NCBI GenBank assembly: GCA_046537875.1 | Contig: JBKHJZ010000111.1 | Coordinates: forward strand, 1 to 10,986 | DNA: 10,986 bases | Direction: 5' to 3' | Source of the DNA: JBKHJZ01 sp046537875 | Lineage (GTDB): Bacteria > Actinomycetota > Acidimicrobiia > Acidimicrobiales > VFJN01 | Shown here: positions 5,598-10,986 of the stretch, piece by piece | Layout: each line of letters opens with the position of its first letter | Numbering within the stretch: position 1 is the first letter of the stretch | Translations under genes and position numbers: made by a program | Notes under the pieces: model-generated | Database searches by the model: none | Told to the model about the DNA's origin: nothing | The model's input: the letters and a program-made list of their open reading frames with translations, nothing else

Positions 5598-5625
5598 ATA
5601 GTAGTCGCACCAACGCTGAGAGCAA
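5598..5625 (-). promoter_or_regulatory. Promoter of the small LPXTG gene
   Basis: On the minus strand TTGCTC (5625-5620) and TACTAT (5603-5598) are separated by 16 bp, with a predicted start near 5591 and a leader of about 40 nt. The region is clearly more A/T-rich than its surroundings. The -10 box also lies within ACTA-ATAG-TAGT (5594-5605), a 4-bp-arm dyad. Confidence 0.5.
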
Positions 5626-5655
5626 GACAGACCGAGATCTTCTCCCCAGGGTCCC

Positions 5656-8064
5656 TCACCGCCGTGCCTCCACCCGCAGGGAGATCTCGTGGGCCGTCGG
5701 GCGGAGCTCCGCCGACGCCGTGGTGCCGCCGGCGGCCGTCATCGGCGGCTCGCCCGACAGCGGCTCCCCGGTGGCCGACTCGACCGTGACGCGCAGGTCG
5801 TCGGGCCTCACGAGCGGCTGGTTCGCCACATCCAGCCGGTAGGCCCCACCGTCGAGCGCGAGGCGACCCCGGAGCTCGAGCGTGACGCGGCGCGTACCCC
5901 CCTCCGGGGGCACGTCGACGAACAGCGAGTAGGCGTAGCGTCCCCGCTCCACCTCCGGCGTCATATCGATCTCGTCGCCGTCGAGGGCGGCGGCCTCGAG
6001 CGCCAGCGGGCTGTAGACGGAGAGGTGCGTCCGGTTCGTGCCCGCCGGCAGGTCCACACCCTCCGCCCCCAGTGAGTTGCCGATGACATAGCGCGGCAGG
6101 CCGGCGCCGGGCGACTCGTTCACGAGCGTCACCTCCACGGTGGCGGTCACCGCACCGGTCTCCGGATCCCAGCTCGCCCGGTAGTCGATGTCGCGAGACA
6201 GGAACAGGTCGACCTTGTTCCCGGTGGCGTTGCTGTGGACGACCGAGAGGAAGTCCCCCCGCACCGGCGGCAGCGCACCGTCGGCGCCGATGGCGGCGAA
6301 GAGGCGCTGCTGACGGGGGTCCCGGCCGTAGAGCTGGACGTGGCCATCACGCACCATCGGTGCGAGCACGTCGGCGAGCACCCGGGGGCCCGGAAGGTCG
6401 CCACCGGTCAACCGATCGAACACGATCTCCGCCAGGTCCTCGAGCATGTCGACCCGCTGCCCTTTGTCCGTGAACCGCACGTACTGCTCGATGAGCAGGA
6501 AGCGGGCTGCGTTGTCGGCGGCCAGCGGCTCCGACACACCGGGCACCGCGACGGGCCCCGTGAGCTCGAGCAGCGCTGCCAGCGCGACCGGGTCGACGGC
6601 GATGACGCCGTCGACCGGTCGGCCGCCCACCTGCGGGTAGAGCTCGGACATCACCCGGCCCACGCTCGGGAAGTCCGGCGACATCGTGATGTTGCGCCAC
6701 GTGGTCTCCGGCGAGTAGCGGGCCCAGCGGGCGAGGTAGTCGGCCGGGCCGGAGATCACCCTCTGCACCCCGGGCCGGCCACCGCTCTCGAGCTCGCTCG
6801 ACCGCCCGAAGCGGGTCATCGTCACGTCGCCGTCGATGGCGGTCAGCTCGGCGAAGTTGCCGGGGAACCCCGACCGGCCACGCGCCTCGACCGGGGTCAC
6901 GAAGACGACGAGCCATCGGCTCTCGCCCGCGTCACCGAAGATCTCGGGGACGACCCGCACGGCCCGGGCCGCGATGTCGGCCTCGGGACGCGCCGCGGCG
7001 ATCTCCCCTCGGATGCGCGCGACCCGGTCGGCGACGGGCGGGGCGAGCCAGGGTGACTCGACCGCAGCCATCCGCTCCAGGGCGACCTCCAGGGCCGACG
7101 AGACCTCTGCGAGGGGGCGCTCGAGCGCCCGGACCCGCGCCAGGTCGAGGCGCCCTTCGCGCACCGTGAGCTGGTCGACGTCGGCGTCGGCGGCCACACG
7201 CCGACCCTGCTCAGCCAGGTCGTGCGCCGTGACCGCCATCGCCCGGACGGCCCGGGCGTTGTGGCCGACCACCGGCAGCACGTCTGCGGGCTGCGCCCAC
7301 GCGCCGTCGAGCGCTCGCTCGGCGTGGGCGAAGCTCTGCTCGGCGTCCGCCAGCCGCCGCTCGGCGAGCGCGTCGTCGCCGTCGCGCGCTGCGTCCAGGC
7401 CCGCCTCGAGGTGCCGGATGCCACGCTCCACCGCGTCGCGGGACCCCGCGAGCACCGCCCCGTACACGCCGAGAACGAGGGCGACCACGGCGGCACCCGC
7501 CAGCGCGAGCCAGCCGACGCAGCGCCGGGTTCGCCGCCCGGCCCGGTTGTGACCCGAGACGAGCAGGGGGACGACCGCGGCGGCCACGACGAGCGCGGTG
7601 AACCCGTGGAAGCCGACGTCTGCGGCGGACAGCAGCGCGATCCCGCTTGCCCCGCCCACGACGGCGCCGACGACCGGGACCGGGCGGGTGGGCCCGGTCG
7701 ATGCGAGGGCGAGCACCAGCGCCACCGCACCGGCGGTGATCCCCCCGGCGCCGTCGGCCAGGGCGAGCCCGGTGCCTGCGGCGACGAACCACGTCCACCG
7801 GTGGGCTGTCGATCCGGCGGCGGCGAGCACCGTGGTGAGGGCGGCGGGGAGCAGACGGTCGGCAACACCGTTGCCGGCCGGGGCGACGCCCGCCAGCGCG
7901 CCGCCGGCGGCCGCAGCCAGGCAGCCGACCAGCACGACACCCCGCTGCTGCGCTCGTCGGGGGCGGCGCGGCGTACCGCCGAGTCCACCGGACCGTGCGA
8001 GCCGGGGCGGTGACTCCTCGCTGGACGGATCGAGCAACGGCGACGAGCGGTCGACATGGCCCAT
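5656..8064 (-). CDS. Multi-span membrane protein with extracytoplasmic DUF4012 domain
   Basis: An 802-residue protein of unknown function. A hydrophilic basic N-terminus of about 40 residues leads into roughly six hydrophobic segments between residues 42 and 206 (for example VVLVGCLAAAAGGALAGV and LALAGAAVVALVLGVYGAV). A charged, Ala/Arg/Glu-rich, probably helical stalk follows (about 210-370). The DUF4012 region comes next (about 380-650), with SRWLVVFVTPVEARG.SGFPGNF, SPDFPSVGRVMSELYPQ and DGVIAVDPVALAALLELTGPV, then a beta-rich C-terminal part. The DPVALAALLELTGPV stretch recalls LCP ligases; that link is only a resemblance. Actinobacterial members are often near envelope-polysaccharide genes. 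Start ATG 8064 is preferred over GTG 8142 because the extra 26 codons have more A/T-ending codons than the gene and crowd the divergent promoter. Neither start has a good ribosome site. Confidence 0.8.
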   Translation of the reverse strand: MGHVDRSSPLLDPSSEESPPRLARSGGLGGTPRRPRRAQQRGVVLVGCLAAAAGGALAGVAPAGNGVADRLLPAALTTVLAAAGSTAHRWTWFVAAGTGLALADGAGGITAGAVALVLALASTGPTRPVPVVGAVVGGASGIALLSAADVGFHGFTALVVAAAVVPLLVSGHNRAGRRTRRCVGWLALAGAAVVALVLGVYGAVLAGSRDAVERGIRHLEAGLDAARDGDDALAERRLADAEQSFAHAERALDGAWAQPADVLPVVGHNARAVRAMAVTAHDLAEQGRRVAADADVDQLTVREGRLDLARVRALERPLAEVSSALEVALERMAAVESPWLAPPVADRVARIRGEIAAARPEADIAARAVRVVPEIFGDAGESRWLVVFVTPVEARGRSGFPGNFAELTAIDGDVTMTRFGRSSELESGGRPGVQRVISGPADYLARWARYSPETTWRNITMSPDFPSVGRVMSELYPQVGGRPVDGVIAVDPVALAALLELTGPVAVPGVSEPLAADNAARFLLIEQYVRFTDKGQRVDMLEDLAEIVFDRLTGGDLPGPRVLADVLAPMVRDGHVQLYGRDPRQQRLFAAIGADGALPPVRGDFLSVVHSNATGNKVDLFLSRDIDYRASWDPETGAVTATVEVTLVNESPGAGLPRYVIGNSLGAEGVDLPAGTNRTHLSVYSPLALEAAALDGDEIDMTPEVERGRYAYSLFVDVPPEGGTRRVTLELRGRLALDGGAYRLDVANQPLVRPDDLRVTVESATGEPLSGEPPMTAAGGTTASAELRPTAHEISLRVEARR

Positions 8065-8162
8065 GGCCTGCGAGACGGTACCGCTCCGAGTCCTGAGAGT
8101 GGGTGTCGGCGCGCCGAACGTGGTGTTCCCACGATCACCCACCGCCTGGCGGAACTCAATTG

Positions 8163-8192
8163 TTGACAGGGGTGGTCGTATTTCGGTCTACT
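8163..8192 (+). promoter_or_regulatory. Promoter of the sulfite reductase-APS reductase operon
   Basis: A consensus -35 box TTGACA (8163-8168) is followed after 18 bp by TCTACT (8187-8192), four of six matches to TATAAT. Transcription would start near 8199, leaving a leader of about 43 nt. The whole 8150-8220 stretch is A/T-richer than the coding DNA around it. Confidence 0.55.
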
Positions 8193-8203
8193 ACCCCGCA
8201 AAC

Positions 8204-8218
8204 ACTGATCGGATTAGT
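8204..8218. promoter_or_regulatory. Operator-like dyad ACTGATC-G-GATTAGT
   Basis: Two 7-bp arms around a central G match at six of seven positions (the mismatch is a G opposite an A in the reverse complement). The dyad lies just downstream of the predicted start of the sulfur operon, the usual place for a repressor to block transcription. The ACTAATC/GATTAGT-type half site is reminiscent of boxes bound by Rrf2-family regulators such as sulfur or Fe-S sensors. That assignment is inference. Confidence 0.5.
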
Positions 8219-8241
8219 CAGGTTTCGAGGACGGAGTGCCC

Positions 8242-10014
8242 ATGGCCCAGCGCGAGATCGACCCCGCCCAGCTCGCCGACGCCCAGAAGTTCGAGGACCT
8301 GCTGGCCCGGTACCTCGCCGGCGAGATCGAGGAGGACGCCTTCCGCATCTTCCGGCTGAACAACGGCATCTACGGCCAGCGGCAGGGCGGCCACAACCAG
8401 ATGGTCCGGGTGAAGATCCCCTACGGCGGGCTGCTCCCGGACCAACTCGAGCTGCTGGCCGACCTGGCCGACGACGTCTCCCGCGGCTGGGGCCACATCA
8501 CGACCCGCCAGAACGTCCAGTTCCACTACGTGCAGCTCGAGCGCGTCCCCGAGGTGTTGCGGCGGCTCGCCACCGTGGGACTGACCACCCGCGAGGCCTG
8601 CGGCGACACCGTCCGGAACATCCAGGGCTGCCACCTCGCAGGCGCCTGCCCCTACGAGCACCTCGACATCACCCCCTGGGCCGAGGCCGCGTTCCGCCAC
8701 TTCGTCCGCAACCCGATCAGCCAGCGGCTGCCCCGGAAGTTCAAGGTGAACTTCTCCGGCTGCGCCACCGACTGCGGGCAGGCCATGTTCAACGACATCG
8801 GGGTCATCGCGGTGTCGCACACCCACGACGACGGCACCGTCGAGCGGGGCTTCCGCGTCTACGTGGCGGGCGGCCTCGGCGCCAACCCCCACCCGGCGCT
8901 GGCCCTCGAGGAGTTCACCCCCCGCGACGACCTGCTGCCCACCATGGAGGCCATCCTCCGGGTCTTCAACAACCACGGCAACCGCGACAACAAGCTGCGG
9001 GCCCGGATGAAGTGGCTGGTCGACACGATGGGGTGGGACGAGCTTCGGGACCGCATCATCAAGGAGCGGCGCCTCCTGGTCGCTTCCTCGTCGTGGCCCG
9101 GCGGCATCCCCGACGAGGTCGCCAAGGCCGGCGACGAGCCCGCCGGGCGGGCCGACGGCATCGAGGCCACCGCCCTCGGCCACGGCACGCCGGTACAGGT
9201 CCGCGGGCGCGACCCGTTCGAGCGGTGGGAGGGCGCCAACGTGGTCCGCGGCGCCGCCAAGGGGACCGTGTCGGCCATCGCGTACGCCCGCCTCGGCGAC
9301 ATCACCAGCGCCCAGTTCCGGGCACTGGCCGCCATCCAGCGCGACCTCGGCCTCGAGGTGCGGCTCACCAACCGGCAGAACGTGGCGCTCCGGGGGCTCA
9401 CCGACGAACAGCTCCCGACGCTCCACGAGCGTCTGGTGGCCATCGGCATGGCGGAGCCGGGCGCCGAGCTCGGGCGCGACGTCGTGGCCTGCCCCGGCGC
9501 CGACACGTGCAACCTGGCCGTCACCCAGAGCCGGGGACTCGCCGCCGCGATCGGGGACCGGCTCGAGGCCGAGGGACTCGCCGAGGTGGGCGGCCTCCGG
9601 ATCAACATCTCCGGCTGCACCAACAGCTGCGGCCAGCACCACACCTCGGACATCGGGTTCTTCGGCGCCGAGCGCCGGGCACACGGCCGGTCGGCCCCCG
9701 GGTACCAGATGCTTCTCGGCGGTCACGTGGGCCACGAGCGGGTCCACTTCGGCGACAAGGCCCTGCGCCTCCCCGCCAAGGCGGCCCCCGAGGCGGCGGT
9801 GCGGGTGGTGCGCCGGTTCAGCGACGAGCGCCGGGCGGGCGAGTCGTTCCGCGAGTGGCTCGACCGCTCGGGCGGCGCGAAGGCCCTCGCCGACACGCTG
9901 CGCGAGCTCGACGCGTTCCCCGATCCCGAGGAGACCCCCGACTACTTCGTCGACTACGACGAGACCGGCCCGTACGCCGCCGAGGTCGGCCAGGGGGAGT
10001 GCGCCGGCGTATGA
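8242..10014 (+). CDS. Siroheme- and [4Fe-4S]-containing sulfite/nitrite reductase with duplicated cysteine motifs
   Basis: Six-electron reduction of sulfite to sulfide (or nitrite to ammonia), most likely sulfite because the next gene makes sulfite. The 590-residue protein has the two-fold pseudo-symmetric layout of the family: TTRQNVQFHYV (Arg89), CGDTVRN (Arg125) and RKFKVNFSG (Lys166, Lys168), matching the anion-binding Arg/Lys set; then NRQNVALRG in the second half. The cluster/siroheme cysteines are Cys417-x5-Cys423 (CPGADTC) and Cys459-x3-Cys463 (CTNSC). The N-terminal half carries an equivalent set, Cys130-x5-Cys136 and Cys174-x3-Cys178, often incomplete in assimilatory enzymes. No flavin domain is present, so a ferredoxin-like donor is expected. 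Start ATG 8242 has GGAG five bases upstream; GTG 8236 is an alternative. Its stop overlaps cysH as ATGA. Nitrite as substrate cannot be excluded from sequence. Confidence 0.92.
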   Translation: MAQREIDPAQLADAQKFEDLLARYLAGEIEEDAFRIFRLNNGIYGQRQGGHNQMVRVKIPYGGLLPDQLELLADLADDVSRGWGHITTRQNVQFHYVQLERVPEVLRRLATVGLTTREACGDTVRNIQGCHLAGACPYEHLDITPWAEAAFRHFVRNPISQRLPRKFKVNFSGCATDCGQAMFNDIGVIAVSHTHDDGTVERGFRVYVAGGLGANPHPALALEEFTPRDDLLPTMEAILRVFNNHGNRDNKLRARMKWLVDTMGWDELRDRIIKERRLLVASSSWPGGIPDEVAKAGDEPAGRADGIEATALGHGTPVQVRGRDPFERWEGANVVRGAAKGTVSAIAYARLGDITSAQFRALAAIQRDLGLEVRLTNRQNVALRGLTDEQLPTLHERLVAIGMAEPGAELGRDVVACPGADTCNLAVTQSRGLAAAIGDRLEAEGLAEVGGLRINISGCTNSCGQHHTSDIGFFGAERRAHGRSAPGYQMLLGGHVGHERVHFGDKALRLPAKAAPEAAVRVVRRFSDERRAGESFREWLDRSGGAKALADTLRELDAFPDPEETPDYFVDYDETGPYAAEVGQGECAGV

Positions 10015-10703
10015 GCTTCCTGGTCGAACCTCCCCCGCTCCCCGTGCCCCGGCTGCACGACGAGGAGCTCCGCGAGCTCAACGCCGAGTTCGAGCGGCTG
10101 CCCGCCCAGAAGATCATCCAGTGGGCCGTCGACACCTTCTCGCCCCACCTCGCGCTGACATCGTCGATGCAGGACGCCGTGCTCATCGACCTGGCGACCA
10201 GGGTCGACCCGGGCATCGAGGTGGTGTTCATCGACACCGGCTACCACTTCCCGGAGACGCTCCTCACCGTCGAGGTCGTCCGGCGGCGCTACGGGCTCAA
10301 CCTCCGGATGATGACCGTGCCACCCCACGACGAGGAGCTGTGGAAGGTCGACCCCGAGAACTGCTGCTCGGCGGTCAAGGTGGGCCAGCTCGACCGCGCC
10401 CTCGCCGGCAAGGCCGCGTGGATGAGCGGGCTGCGGCGCACCGAGGCGGCGACCCGGGCGAGCGCGCCGATCGTCGCCCGCGACCTGCGCGGCCTCGTGA
10501 AGGTGAACCCGATCGCCACGTGGAGCGACGTCGACATCGAGGGCTACATCGCCGACCACGACGTGCCCGTGAACCCGCTGCTGCGCCGGGGCTACCCGTC
10601 GATCGGCTGCCAGCCGTGCACCCAGCCCCCGATCGACCCGAGCGATCCGCGGTCGGGCCGGTGGGCGGGGCGCCGCAAGACGGAGTGCGGCCTCCACACC
10701 TGA
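10011..10703 (+). CDS. cysH: Adenylyl-sulfate (APS) reductase, thioredoxin-dependent, [4Fe-4S] type
   Basis: Reduces adenylyl sulfate to sulfite and AMP, supplying the reductase encoded just upstream; cytoplasmic. The 230-residue protein has the PAPS/APS reductase fold: LALTSSMQDAVL (nucleotide loop), VVFIDTGYHFPETL, then CysCys at 118-119 and GCQPC (Cys200, Cys203), the four ligands of the [4Fe-4S] cluster that marks APS rather than PAPS reductases. The C-terminal KTECGLH contains the catalytic Cys226 that forms the S-sulfo intermediate. One small departure: the first pair is followed by SAVKVGQLDRAL, where many relatives have Arg-Lys at the A-V position. Its ATG overlaps the upstream stop (ATGA), so translation is coupled. 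A longer open frame through the reductase gene in this phase is not coding. PAPS activity is unlikely given the cluster cysteines. Confidence 0.94.
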   Translation: MSFLVEPPPLPVPRLHDEELRELNAEFERLPAQKIIQWAVDTFSPHLALTSSMQDAVLIDLATRVDPGIEVVFIDTGYHFPETLLTVEVVRRRYGLNLRMMTVPPHDEELWKVDPENCCSAVKVGQLDRALAGKAAWMSGLRRTEAATRASAPIVARDLRGLVKVNPIATWSDVDIEGYIADHDVPVNPLLRRGYPSIGCQPCTQPPIDPSDPRSGRWAGRRKTECGLHT

Positions 10704-10720
10704 ACCTCGCCCCCCGGGGG

Positions 10721-10986
10721 TCAGCGCTCGGTGTCGGAGTCCCGGAGGAACTCCATGAGCCGGCTCACGGCCTCGATGTCGCCGTCGTCCGTGGGGACGG
10801 CCGGGCTCTCGGGAACATCCGGCTCGTGGCCCCCGCCCGGTGCTCCGCCGGTCTCTGCCCGGCTCGCCCGGCCCCCGCCGTCGCCATCCCGGGTCGGCGT
10901 CCGGGGCGACAGGCGCGGGGGCAACGGCTCCGGGTCCTCGGCCTCGTGCTCACCGGAGGGCCCGGTCGCTCGGCGCCACCGGCGCG
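10721..10986 (-). CDS. Unidentified protein, C-terminal part only (runs off right edge)
   Basis: A minus-strand frame with stop TGA at 10723-10721 is open to the window edge, giving about 88 residues. Third codon positions are mostly G or C, as in neighbouring genes. The visible part is probably disordered (rich in Pro, Gly, Asp, Glu and Arg) and ends in a short amphipathic segment, DIEAVSRLMEFLRDSDTER. A TTG at 10924 could start a 67-residue protein, but nothing favours it, so I treat this as the tail of a larger gene. It converges on cysH with only 17 bp between stops, a gap that holds CCCCCGGGGG (10711-10720). Function cannot be inferred. Confidence 0.5.
   Translation of the reverse strand, partial: RRWRRATGPSGEHEAEDPEPLPPRLSPRTPTRDGDGGGRASRAETGGAPGGGHEPDVPESPAVPTDDGDIEAVSRLMEFLRDSDTER

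Noticed and set aside
8065..8142. GTG start at 8142 for the DUF4012 gene
   Set aside because: The extra 26 codons have weaker G/C bias at third positions and no homology-like content; kept only as an alternative.
8218..9747. A 509-codon minus-strand frame opposite the sulfite reductase
   Set aside because: It is the complement of a firmly identified gene, is Val/Gly/Ala-rich and lacks motifs.
8103..10010. Long plus-strand frame continuous with cysH
   Set aside because: It runs out of phase through the reductase gene and is Arg/Pro-rich; cysH starts at the ATG at 10011 with an ATGA overlap.
10711..10720. CCCCCGGGGG as a terminator hairpin between cysH and the convergent gene
   Set aside because: The palindrome has no room for a loop, so any stem would be at most three or four pairs; no T-run follows.

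Overview
The window is GC-rich throughout (about 70% by eye, with most codons ending in G or C). It carries core-metabolism genes of an actinobacterial type: a class II DAHP synthase, an LPXTG mini-protein, a DUF4012 membrane protein and a [4Fe-4S] APS reductase. This suggests a high-GC actinobacterium, possibly class Acidimicrobiia. The class-level guess is inference from protein style only. I see no mobile elements, CRISPR arrays, tRNA or rRNA genes; this looks like ordinary chromosomal backbone.

Left block (1-2276, minus strand): a tightly packed NAD unit. Nicotinate phosphoribosyltransferase (pncB) is followed by nicotinate-mononucleotide adenylyltransferase (nadD), with a GTGA overlap. 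nadD in turn overlaps, by ATGA, an unidentified gene that runs off the left edge. The two enzymes catalyse consecutive steps (nicotinate to NaMN to NaAD). Upstream of pncB is a doubtful 67-codon frame that also ends in a GTGA overlap, contains four 15-bp tandem repeats and has a leaderless-type promoter. Between it and the next gene are about 470 bp holding only inverted repeats.

Middle block (2746-5161, plus strand): a compact RpoD-like alternative sigma factor, then an intergenic stretch of about 210 bp folding into strong C-rich-loop hairpins behind a good -10 box (a candidate small RNA resembling the actinobacterial 6C class), then the class II DAHP synthase gene that opens the shikimate pathway.

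Cell-envelope block (5283-8064, minus strand): an 88-residue sortase-substrate-like protein with its own promoter, preceded by a large multi-span DUF4012 protein.

Sulfur block (8163-10703, plus strand): a TTGACA promoter and an operator-like dyad (ACTGATC-G-GATTAGT) precede a siroheme sulfite/nitrite reductase and an overlapping (ATGA) APS reductase. Together these convert APS to sulfite and then to sulfide. The reductase is unusual in having an intact C-x5-C/C-x3-C set in both of its pseudo-symmetric halves. The right edge holds the disordered C-terminal part of an unidentified minus-strand gene convergent with cysH.

No wholly new system is evident. The best leads are the double-cluster-motif reductase, its upstream dyad, the structured RNA candidate, and the small frame coupled to pncB.
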